From Antedon mediterranea (lineage: Eukaryota > Echinodermata > Crinoidea > Comatulida > Antedonidae): 64,000 nucleotides of DNA. Location of the stretch: NCBI RefSeq assembly GCF_964355755.1, contig NC_092675.1:811001-875000 (forward strand), in the 5' to 3' direction. Every line of letters starts with the position of its first letter. The stretch's first letter is position 1. Below, piece after piece: positions 1-12,900 of the stretch. Under the pieces are notes generated by a model, which was given only the letters and a program-made list of their open reading frames with translations, searched no databases and was not told where the DNA came from. The position numbers and the translations under genes are program-made.

Positions 1-119
1 TTAAATGTTTGCATAGCGAGTGCCTCTCACGCCTGACGACTATCAAATGCATTAGTGTATATGTGCATGTTTTTTTAAATGTTTGCATAGCGAGTGCCTC
101 TCACTCCTGAGGACTATCA
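1..119. repeat. Direct repeat pair, about 44 bp each
   Basis: A segment beginning ttaaatgtttgcatagcgag at position 1 recurs at position 76 with only a few substitutions, a period of about 75 bp. It lies at the window edge, in what should be an intron of the large minus-strand gene, and may be the end of a longer tandem array to the left. Confidence 0.8.
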
Positions 120-252
120 CATCATAAATTGATCGAAACTTTAATTAACAGTTCTTTTCTGAACTACAACTATATCTACATATGTGGTGTACCACAAACA
201 TATTGTGTATATTGGTATTCAAAATAGTCATCTGGTTGTTGTCCTAGCCTAC

Positions 253-999
253 CTTGACAAGAGTTAGGTCCAGTTGCCGGCTGGACAGAGTTTACTCCTT
301 CTGGACATAAACTACATACAATGTTGCCATAGCCCTCTGCATATGAGTTTCCTGGGCAGACAGAACATGGTTGGTAGCCATCAGTTGAATAATACCCTGG
401 GCTGCATTGTGCTGGTAAAACATAAATAAAAATTGTATTAATTTTTTATCCAAGATGGCACATCAGATTTTCTTTCAAAAAGTAATTTATTTTAGTATTA
501 ATGGTTCTGAATCGTCTTCCCCTTAATAAAAGCAATTGCCATAAACTTGTAATAAATTACTATAACCTACATCCTAGCGTTGTAAATAGATCAACATCAC
601 AGAATTAATATGATTTTTTAAAGTCATGATTCAATCTCCAGATCCTGATAAATCATAGAGATATTATAGTGAGGACGATTAAAGTATATTGATCGTAATG
701 TCGAGAAGCTCAACAGTTCTTTTCAGAACTATATTTACGTGTCTGCAAACTTTACTATCAACATAGTGCTAATATCTCTATGGTTTAATGAATATTCACC
801 ACACAAACAAACAGCCTCTCTAAATGTTAATAATATTACTTACAAATACATTCAAAAATGCTCTTCCGCTGTATTTGTAGAGTTGTATGGCCTTTTGGAC
901 AAGCGGAGCAAGAAGTTTCTCCATATAACTGTTGGTATGTTCCAAAAGGGCAATTGACACAAGTTCCATTTATCTCATATGTTCCTGGCGTACATTGTA
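253..999 (-). CDS. Mosaic gene exons 36-37: two ephrin-receptor-like Cys-rich modules
   Basis: Exons 844-999 and 253-411 encode modules of the GCC2/GCC3 (ephrin-receptor-like) type: [20 protein letters not shown] ... CSACPKG, and [10 protein letters not shown] ... [11 protein letters not shown] ... CSLCPEG. They occur in SVEP1 and SCUBE proteins. The last exon ends in phase 1 with donor gtaggc at 252-247, so the gene continues past the left edge of the window. Confidence 0.85.
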
Positions 1000-3900
1000 C
1001 TGGAAATAAATATTATTGGAATTTTAATAGGCTCATCCATCATGCAAAGTCTATATGTCATCTTGCCTTTAATTGGATTGTTTTTATCGCCAATTCCATA
1101 TATCAACACAATTTATATTAATCAATAAATAGGCAAAAAACTTCTTAATATTAGTTTATATTTGTTTTTATATTTTATAAGAGTATACCCACTTTTGTTC
1201 TTGTTCTTCACTTTTTCTGGTTTTTTGTCTAACTTTTTGCAATTATTATTTGGCTTTAAAAGAAAAAACTAAAACTGCAACCTATCTTTTAAATAGTATA
1301 AAAACATACTTACAGCAGAAACTATCTCTGTAAGTGTATCCAGGGTCACATTCTATGATAGTATCCTCCAACACTGGTCCAGAATCAATAGTCAAGTTTA
1401 AGCACTGTGCTCTGTATTTGACATCAATATTTGACCACATCTCATAGTTTGTTTCTGTGTAGTAGTCAAGTACATGCTGCCGACACTGTGTAAGTTCTTC
1501 AGTAGAGACATACCTGACGTTTGCACCTTTGTATCTCAATCCTACAACAGCACTAGCCTACATATTTAAACAAATGACTTTAGTATAAGCATAATATAAT
1601 CTATATGGATAGTAGTTAATCACAGTCACATTTTTTGGTACTTAATTTACTTTTTTTGCAGTACGCAACACCATTATACATTTACAAATTAGTGCTTATG
1701 CCTATTAAAACATTTATTAGGTTAGTAAATTAATTATATCAAAGATGAAAATGTAGGTCTACCTGAAACTGTTTGGTTCTATAGATTTATGTAATATATG
1801 AACTTTAGTTTGTAATAGACGTAGAGGGCAAATACAGTACATTATATTTAATTCAGAATTCTTGCACTGACCTTTGTGAAATCACTAATTTCTCCAATCT
1901 GCAAGCACAAATATAATACAAATATTAAGTTATATATTAATTAACAGTATTTTATTGGTGGTTAAATCTGGTTAAACATTATATAACTGATTGATGGCAG
2001 CCAGAAAATATGCATTATTTTTTTTTTCAAATTCATCTTCAATCTTATACTTTTACCTTTTATTTCCTATAATTTGTCTTCTGTATATTTTGTGATCAAC
2101 AAAAAACTATCCAATATCATGCAAAAAGTATCGAAGCATACCTGATTGATGTGTTGATTCATTGAAAGGGTAATTGCCACTGACACTTCTACAGAAAAAT
2201 TAGCAGCAATCCGTTGGCAGACTTCTGAACTGAAGAGTACATCTACAAGTGATTCTTGGACTAACAGGTTAAGATTGGCAGCATAGTCAGGTACGCATTC
2301 ATTGTCATTTGTGCCGTTAGCGGAATAATTGGCTTGTATGATGTCCTCTTGGACTGGAGGTTCTTCAACTGGAATACGTAGGTAATAAAATGTATAATCA
2401 CAGCCCTGTAACTATTTTATGTTTATATTCTACGACGATCAGTCAAGCAATTCAAGTATTGAAGTGATCAATCAATCAAATTAACCTTTCTTTCTCTTAA
2501 GGTAACGGTTTTATGTAGTAAAGCAAAGTTAAGAGGGGCAACATCTTGGAAAGCAAAAGTTTCTAGAGTTCTGTCAAGAAACAGAACATACTGAAATATT
2601 TTTTGAATATAGTTCAATTCAAAAATTTGTTTCCCACAAGACAAATCTTTTTGTTAGTTTGTTTTATTGGTTTCACCACACATTTTAAAATAAAAGATAA
2701 AAATTACAAATTGCAAAAAGAAAATTACAATAAACAAGAAAAACACAAAAATGTGCGGATGGAGGTCAAAATAAGTTGCGGACAACTTTAAGTCGTGACC
2801 ACCAGTTAAAAAAAAAAAAAAATGAAAGTATACAATAGCAGTCCGGCTTACATTAAAAATACAGAAGCTTAAATTGCTAAGACAATAGTACAATTACAAG
2901 ATGAACAATATGATAAGGTATTCAATTCAATTAAGCGAAGAAGAAAGGAAACGAGAAGAACAGGAACAGGAGATTTAGTTACCATATGCTGCGACCAAAG
3001 ACTTTTTTAGGTTAGATTTGAACAAAGGTAGATTAGGAAGAGATTTTAATGAAATACTTAATAAATTCCATAGTTTTGGACCATTATAAAAAATCGATTT
3101 TCTTCTTAAATGAAATGTATGCTTTTCAGATAAAATATTTGTTTTAGCAAATCTTGTATTGTAATTGTGAATATCAGGTTGTTGTTTAGGAAATAAAGAA
3201 ATAATATGATTTGGTAAAGAGTGATTTTTTAGACGATACATAAAAATATAAGTTTGTAATTTGTGTAAATCAAATACATTAAGTATATTAAATTTATTAA
3301 ATAAGTTTTTGGTGTGAGCTATTCTGGTTGACCCTGCACAAATCTTGATAACCTTTTACATGACTATATAAAATCTGGCAATACAAATATGCATTTTACA
3401 TTTAAAACGACACACTAAAAATGTAAAAATAATTCTTTATAATTAATAATATAATATTTACTTGAACAACCAGGAGTAAGAGGATCAGGTGTCCATCCAA
3501 TTCCTTCCTGACAAAAATATTCGATAAATGATGACGGAGGATCATACACAAATTTAAAGTCGTTCTCTTGACATGCAATGTTACATCCAAAACCAGCACC
3601 AAGAGGGCCAAATGTAAAGGTTGAACAGCTCTTGTAACCATTAACAGGATCTTCTAAACTCCACTCAGCACATTGTACAGACACTAGAAATTATTAAATA
3701 TCATAAATGAATTACACAGTACAGTACTAGGAGAATAATCGAACCCTAAAAGCTTCCCATCATGCATTGGAGTGATTTTCAATTATGGTTTGTATGTGTA
3801 TGGGATGCGTATAGCTAGTGTAAAAATTGTTCACTTCTTTTATACAACATACATATCAGATATAGACATTGCTAATTATGTTTATAATTAAAAAACTTGC

Positions 3901-6900
3901 ACTGATGAAGGGCTAGTGTTGCCCGAAAGCTCTGCTAATTTTTCTGGCTGTTTTACATTATCGTTTTGATTTGGCCTTGGCTTATTTTATTTTGTATCCC
4001 CATTGAGATCCAGCCACTGATAACCACATTGTCATTTTTTCAGTAATTTTTGAATTTAATTTTTTTTAAACATGCATCCTTACCATTGACAAACACAACA
4101 AACTCACAGGTCACAATATTGTCAGCAAAATCTGCTGCAGTAACTGTAACAGTCTGGTATGAGCCTAACTTCACCACTGTCCCATTGACAGGTTCATAAG
4201 TGACGTATCGCACTGCGTCATTGTCTGATACAAGTATCGATGGCCAGAACATTGGAGTGGTGATAATAGGAATTTGATTTTCATCACTTACGGGCGATTC
4301 AATAACAATCAAGTCATGACATTCAAGTAATGGTGGCTCCTTGTCTATAAAAAAATGATTATTCAAATCAAATCACAGTTATTACAGTCTTACAATATAA
4401 ATAATCAATAATACAAAAGTATTTTATTAATGTCACTAACATTTAAAACACATATACTTTAAAGATGTATTGTCCCTCAAAAACATCACTTTGAATAGGC
4501 CATTTTGCAGTTTCACTTCCATAAGAAAAACAACGGGGGAAAAAAATTATTTCACCTATAAAAAGACAAAATAAACAGTTAAATTACCCAAAAACTCATT
4601 GTCTTCCAGACAATTTGAAAATTTTTTGCTTTAAATTACATTTTTCTCAGGTAAATAAATTTTTTCCAGACCCAATTTTTTTGTGAGAGTGAATAACTAT
4701 TATGTGACATTAAAATAACATATTAAAAAAAAAAAAAAAATATTTGTTTAGGGGGACAATATATCTTTAAGTGTGCCAAGAAGGGTCAAAAGAGGTTGGA
4801 AGACCACTGTCACCACAAGGCGTGCTACACCAACACAGCTTAATATAAATATTCATTAATAAAACAGGAATAGCTTTAAAAGGGATCTATTAATTTTTCA
4901 ACATATAATTGCTAAAATATTAAAACACTGAATATAAAGAGATTAATTTATTCAATGAACATTATATATATTTCATTGAAGGTAAACAAAAAATGAAAAA
5001 AATTCTGTAAATGTTTTTGTATTCTTTTCTGTTACTTGACTGTCATAAAAGGAGTAATGAAAATATACTATTTAGTAATTAATTTGTAAATTGCTTTATA
5101 TTTGTGGACTGTTTGAAATAATATATTATATTACATATTTTCACAGCAAAATATACACTATATTGATATGGCAACTGTACTAGACTACAAAAACACTTAT
5201 AGAAGATGCATTAAAAGATAATTACAAGCTATGATAAATTGATAGATCAATTTAGACAAATTGCTTTAGAAGTACTTTAATTATATCATCATTGTTACTT
5301 TATTTAAAGACTATCTCAAAAATTAAATGCTTTAAAAGTTTCATTAATTCAAGAGGATAATTTACTTTTCACAAAACATATTATTGCAAAGATTTTGATT
5401 AGTAATAGGCTAAAACGTTATTACGTCATTGAGGACTATAAAACACTTTAACATTCAACAACATTTAGTTGAGTTATTGAGTTCATATTTGAAGAAGAAG
5501 AAGAAGAATACTATAAAGTATGACAGCTACAGTAAATCTCCTCTACAGTATTATTGGGTCTCTAGGCTTATCCACTAACGGTTTTGCAATTTTCATTCTG
5601 CTACGCTTGAAAAACCGGTTTAACTCTCCAAACATTTTAATTCTGAATCAATGCATTATTGATTGTATGGCATCATTATTTTCGATTTGTCAGTTCGTGG
5701 ATGTAAGTCTAGGAGATTCGTTGTGGAAGTCTAAAATTAAGGCTTGGCTCTACTGTTGTTTGTGGTTCAACCATTACATCTTTTGGTCGTGCATTTTTGC
5801 CTCAACAGCTAATCTTGCAGTCCTCACAATGGATCGCTACTGTTCGGTGATATACCCGTTGAAATATAGCGCAAAAAAGAATAATAAATGGATCAAGGTA
5901 GCTTTGATGTTATTTCCGTGGATCTGTGGCCCGTTAGCGGTAAGTTACTGGATCATGGTGCACAGAGTTGGTGACAGAGAGTGCATAGTAGAGTGGTCAA
6001 ATATTAACGCTCAGAGAGCTTCAGGAGTATTTACTTTTCTGTACATGGAAATTGCCCCAGTTACTTTGATGGCATTTGTATACTACAAAATTTTTCAGTC
6101 ACTAAAAAGTCGAGTCGGAGAAAGTAGTGCTATTGGGAACGCAAACAGTGCAGCCAGGAGACTCAATGTCATCAAGACAATGGCACTTGTAAGCATCATA
6201 TATGCAATTTGCTGGACACCAAATCAAATAGTATTCTTTTACTATCTGTTGGGTGGAGACTTGGATCTTGATGGAATTATGTATTACGGTACAATAGCTC
6301 TTTCTTTGTTGAACAGTGTTGTGAATCCTATCATCTACACTTTCAAGTATAAAGATTTCCAAGAAGGTTTAAGAAAGACTTTGTCATGCCTTTTCAATCG
6401 TAGTTAAGGAACTTTCAACAATTGAACAAAATTCAACAATAAGGACCGTTCGATTTGCATTTCCTCGACTGATAACCTAGGCGATTTGCGCACGAAATGT
6501 CCACTTAAATTTAAACATTCAAATTATGTGTGGATGAGTACCACCTCTAATACAATTTAATTAAATCCATAGTAAATTTATGTGAATGAGAACACAACAA
6601 TAAAGTATTAAAATACAAAATTATGTGTCCTTATTTTTAAAATAATGTTTATAACTATAATCGGCCACTGTTTTCTATGACAACTGAGTAATCTTTTCAT
6701 CTGCCATTATAGACAGATGACTTCTGTTCGGACTCTAATAATGGAGATTCTAAGTGCTGGAGAATGGAGCCGTGTAAATAGTTCATCTGAATTTCTTCTT
6801 TAAAGATGTATTGTCACCCAAAAAATGACTTTGAATAGGTTATTTTGTAGTTTTAATAAAGTTAAGTTAGAAAAAAATGGGAAAAAACAATGTTTTCACT

Positions 6901-9900
6901 TAAAAAAATTTAAATTACAGTTTTTCAGATAAATTTCTTTCGATTGATTTTTATAAAAATAGATAACTATTATGCAACATTAAAATGGCATATTCAACCA
7001 AATATTTAGATTTTTTTTTTAAGGTGTCAATATATCTTTAATGGTTATCTTAGAATATTTTATAGACCATTTTTTGTGTAAGCGCTCAGAAACATTGTAT
7101 TAGGTGTTATTATAAGATTACCTTTATTATTATTATTAACCATTGAATTATAATTTTTTAGATTAGATTTTTGCTGCCAATGATACAAATTGCAATTTAC
7201 CAAAATGACGTGGATTAAGGCAGAAGACACAATTAAGCAATCTACAGAAGTTCCTGCCAATTTTTTACCTTGAGAAGTAATTCTCGGTTGCAACATCACA
7301 ACCTCCAGATCACTGAAATTCCTGACGCCAAGCTTCTCCACAGTAGTTATAAATACAATTATCATCCTATTGGTGCTGTACCTGCTTCTATACTGGAGAT
7401 GAATTTAACCCCTTTGTCAGCACAAGCTCGGTGGTCTAGAGGTATGAACGCCTGGCTAGTGATCTGGAGGTTGTGGGTTCCAGTCCCACCCATTAATTTC
7501 ATCCAAATTGTTCAACATAATCATAGAGCATATCTGATTTTTCTTGATCAAACAGAATCTATGGGGTTTTTGGGGACTCAAAAAAAAAAGAAGGAAAACA
7601 GAAGGAAATGAAAGAGAGGCAAGCAAACCCTATAAATTGGCATTTCAAATGTAAGCATGCAAAATTCTGTCTGACAAAGCACCATTCTCATTTTTATTAT
7701 ATTATATTATTTTGCATCACAATATCGTATAGTGGATAGACGGTTACTTCTTACACTTTGCATTGTGTTCATCTACCTCAAAATTAAACATAACTTATAT
7801 ATAGATAGTACTGATATACATTTTTACAATAAACAACAGTAGCATAATATGATAAAAGTATACAAATAATGTTTATGAGGTGAACAATTAATTGTTATAT
7901 TTAACGAGGTAGAGTCACATTGTTTTATAACACACCTAGTTTATTAAAGTAAACTTTTATTTAATCAATCTGCTGCTAAGACTTGCATTTCGCCTTTCTC
8001 ATTATTAGAACTATGAGATACTTTTTTATATTGAAACGAAATCCTCATTGAGCCTGCAAAATAGTATGCAATGTAAATGTAAACTTTCTCAGTTTTCAGT
8101 TCAAATGTGTGTTATGACCCACAGTAGCCATGACAGTGCATTGCCAATAAGAAGACAAATTCCGAATCTTTTCAAATAGTGTTTTTTTATCATGTATGTG
8201 TATGTTTATGTATGTTGAAGGATGAAACTGTCAGTCAGGTCAGTCACTAATTTTGGTTTGTCAATTTTTAAAATAACATCTGAAGGATGTGTTTCATTGA
8301 AAGGTATTGATTTAATATATTTATTTCAACCACATCCAACAGTGAAAAATTGCCAATTACAGGATGCCTTAAAACTCTTAAGATATAAATATAGATATTA
8401 AATAAATAAAATGTTAACTTTTAGTTAAACCAGTTGACAAGTACTTAGTTGAAACGTAGCAAGTAAGTACTTGTCAACTGGTTTAACTAAAAGTTAACAT
8501 TTATTTATTTAATATCCATTGAAACCAGATGAAATTTTTTGAGAAAGTATAAATATAGAATTAAAAGAACATAAAAATACAAAACATGAAACATAAAAAA
8601 TGGCAAACTTAAATCGATTTAAGAACTTTAGACTTAAATTGGACAAAGTGTAAAAAAAATATCGATAGTCTTATCTTAATATCGATAGTCTTATCTAAAT
8701 ATCGAAAGTCTTATCTAAATATCGATAGTCTTATCTAAATATCGATAGTCTTATCTAAATATCGATAGTCTTATCTTAATATCGATAGTCTTATCTTAAT
8801 ATTGAAAGTTTTATCTAAATATCGATAGTCTTATCTAAATATCGATAGTCTTATCTTAATATCGATAGTCTTATCTGTATCAACAATAAGAACACTTTCA
8901 AACATAAATTTTAAAAACATCTACTTAGTAAACTTGAAGAACAACAAAGTCATGCTTAGATCCTGAGCAAAATATTTTCAATCACTTTAGTTTGTTTATT
9001 TCTATTTCATACTTCTTCGTTTTCTTTCTTAGTTTTGTGCTTTTTTAAATTCTTTTTTAAAAATATTATTTCATCATCTATTCATCTTCATATGTTTCTC
9101 TTTTGATGTTTTATCATTAGACTGTTACTTTATATATTGACCTCTGTTTTAAAAAATATGTAGGCCCTACAGGTATGATGTATGGATTTGAAAAAACAAG
9201 AGTAATATAATAATCTTGCATATACAAGCAATATTAATTAATTACTTTCATAGAAAAAACAAAATAAAAAAATATATATCTATATAGTATACCAGGCCAC
9301 TGTTACAAGAAATGACACTAACAAAGTTGAAACGTATGTTGGACTGAAAATACTTTTAAGTGTAGATACAAGTCTGAGTTTTTATTTTTCATTTATATCT
9401 ATATAAAGCGATTTTAATAGGTTTAAAATATGGATACCTCTAAAACCTTTTACAATAACAAAAGATTTACTGTCTGACTGAATGTCATATTTAATTGAAT
9501 GTATATTTCGAGGGTGGTTTTTAAAAGTGTATTGAAAAGAAACAATTATACAGCCTAATGTTGTTCAACATTATACATTACTTGATGATTGATTTCTGTA
9601 AACGCTTTTACAGTAATCTTAAACTGAATTAAATGAATATAGCATTAAGTACCTTACAGGATATTAAAGCACAGACTTAATGATAATACATAATTGAGTA
9701 AAGCCTAAACTAAAACAGCCAATACACAATGAAAGTTTAGCTTTCTTTCATATATCTGCCACAGCTTAGTAAAGACATAATCAGCAGAGTTAGAAGATAG
9801 ATTTCATAGTGGAAATACAACTGAAGTAAATATATGGCATCAACTAGTACTTTACTATACAGCATATTTGGTTCTTTAGGATTGTTCACTAATGGTTTCG

Positions 9901-12900
9901 CAATATTCATTCTCCTACGTTTGCAGAATCGATTTAACTCACCAAATCTTTTAATTTTTAATCAATGTGTGGTTGATTTCTTGACATCTTTCTTCTCAAT
10001 AATTCAGTTTGTTGATAAATTTAATAATCCGTTGCCAGAGTCACCAGTGTTGGCGGCCATCGTTTGTAGTAAGTACTTCTTCTGGTCTTGCATTTTTACT
10101 TCAACTGGCAATCTGGTTGTTCTAACAATTGATCGCTATTGTGCTGTAATACATTCTTTAAAATACAATCATGTCAAAAACTACAAGTGGGTCAAATGTG
10201 CTGCTCTAGTCACACCCTGGATTTGTGGCTTTACTTTTATTCTTTACTGGGTTGCAATCCATAGAGTCGTAGATGGAGTTTGCTTCCAGAAGTGGCCAAG
10301 CGTCCAGTTTCAGAAATTGTTTGGATTTTTGAATTTCTTCTACATAGAGCTGGCTCCACTTGCTATTATGCTATTTGTATATGTTAGAATCTTTAATTCT
10401 CTCAAAACACGTGTCGGAGAAAATAGTACAACCAGAAATGAACACGGAAACACTGCCAGAAGAATGAATATTATTAAAACCATGTTGATCGTCGGCGTCA
10501 TATACATGATCTGTTGGACACCAAATCAGATAGCGTTTTTGAATTTTACTTTCGGTGGTCAATTTGATTTCAATGGTATTTTCTATTACGTAGTAGTGGT
10601 ACTTTCTCTATTTAACAGCTGTGTAAATCCTATCATTTATACTTTCAAATATAAAGATTTTCAAGAAGGACTGAAGAAGACTTTAGTATGCCTCTTGCCA
10701 AGAGATACAACTTAAGACCCAACTGCAGTTCTACAAGTTATAAACGTTTCAGTCAGACATTCATTTGTAAAATCTAAAAACAATTAGTCTTATGTTTACG
10801 ATGTGATAGGACAGAATTTGAAAGGTGTTGGACATTAAAAACTTTAATTTATTAATGTTTAATAGCAAGTCTGGTATTCTGGTCCATTTTAGCCCCTGTT
10901 CAACCTTCCCTTCCTTAAGAAATTCAAGAATATACCTTTCAATAAAAGATCAACTACAGTAACTAATGCTAATAAATTGCATAGCATCTTGATTTAAAAT
11001 CTATTGGCAGGTACTGTAGGTTAGTTTTAAACTTGTTTTCAATAGATCACACAATATATATTTTCATAATAGCAACTGCAGAAAGTCAATGCTTATAACC
11101 ATCTTCACTGTAACCTATATCAGGGCTCCTAAGTCACATAGATTCAGCATATTGCATTATACTAGTAGGCCTATACAACGACTTGTATATACATTTGATA
11201 ATATTTGTATAAAAATTGTATTCAATGTTATTCTCATAAGATACATCATTATGTAATTAAAAAAATGAGAGTTATTTTAAAAGAGTCAAAATGTATTTCA
11301 AGAGTAGACCAACAAAAAAAAAGTAATGAATAAATAAACAAGGCCAACAGCCATTAAGTCGCGTGCTACAATGCATAGTGATACCGGACCGACAGACAGA
11401 CCGACAGAAAGACCGACAGACAGACAGACCGACCGACCGACCGACATAGTGAACTATACTGACCAAAATTACTGAACATGTTTAAAAATGTTGAAATGTT
11501 TGAAAACATTTATATTTTTTTAATTTACACGTGCGTAGCCTGTCACTTTTGACGTGCTCGTATAACGTAATTTCGAGTTGAAAAGTAAGTCAAGAAAACA
11601 GAAATCGGGCAAAAAGAGTGCGCAATAACATTTAACGCGCAGTGCGCGCGCAAAAATATGCGCACTCATGGCAATTTTGTAAACGCTTAAAATTGCCTGA
11701 AACGTACTCTTATTTCATTGAAATTTTGAAAATTTTAAGCGCGCGTACGCATGCGTTACATGTGCTACGCACGTAATTGTATTGCCATATGATGATTTAT
11801 GCCCTGAAATTTATGAGTACCAAATTTTATTTAATTGTGATTCATGGTTGTGAAGATATGATTACAAACGTGATTTCGTTAAATCGTGCGTAGACCGCGT
11901 AATTTTTTATTGCGCACCGTGAAAACATAACCACATTGATTCCTGGCCATAAGGAATATACTGTGAAAAATTGACCTAGCTAGATTAAACTGATATCAAG
12001 ATAAGGTCAGAAAGCGATAAAACGCATAGTGATACCGGACCGACAGACCGACAGACAGACAGACAGACCGACAGACCGACAGACCGACCAACCGACCGAC
12101 ATAGTGAACTATAGAGTCGCTTCCACGTGACTAAAAATAAAGAAAAAGTGTTAAATGTTTTATTTGAAGTTTTTTCACTCATTGGTGTAATTATTGGTCC
12201 ACAAAAAAAAAACAACAGATAATTACTAATGGATGATATATCATATCTACCAAATTTAAGGCAATGTAGAATAGTTTGAAAATATAATTTGAATTTGGAT
12301 AACGTCATAGTATAAAGTTGGCAAGTTTGACAATATATATACAAAAACTTGTATACTGTAGGTAAATGTATATAGGTATACCAATTGTTCAATTCTTCTA
12401 CCGCCATCTTCATTATTCGATAAATTAATTGCAAATATCATAGGCCTACCTGAGTAGATTCTTTTTATTTAATTTGAAAATTGTGGGTCAAATTCATAAA
12501 AGTACCAGGGTCTGGCATGAGTGGTGGAATGGTTTTATAAAGATTTTTTTAATAGCGAAAGTTTTATGGTGTTTGTCAGTATGTAATGATGCATGAAAAC
12601 AGTATCCATGAAGACGGTTATGTAGGAGAATAGTTACAAATTGAATTATATATAGATACTGATTTTCTTAAGAACATACTTTGAAAATACTTTAAAAGCT
12701 TTTCAAGGGAATCTTTAATAACCTAATATTGTTCACATATTTTAAATAAAAATGTGTCCTTGAATAAGTAACAAGATCAGCAAATTCTAAAGTCTTAATC
12801 ATTTGAAAGCCATTAACAAAGTATCTATAATTGTATGCAATTTCCTATATCTATTGACAAATGAATATATATCGATTACAGTATGATTGAGAAGACCAGG

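Noticed and set aside
2603-2893. Short frames on both strands near a T/A run
   Set aside because: They fall in the 3' UTR of a LINE remnant and are low complexity.
5520-6407. GPCR 1 as a specific amine or peptide receptor
   Set aside because: Class A motifs are clear, but no ligand-specific residues can be assigned from sequence alone, so no symbol is given.
8659-8877. CRISPR-like array
   Set aside because: There are no unique spacers; the 20-bp units abut directly, and the genome is eukaryotic.
11272-12434. Frames encoding [13 protein letters not shown]-type repeats
   Set aside because: Translation of the GACC/GACA microsatellite tracts.
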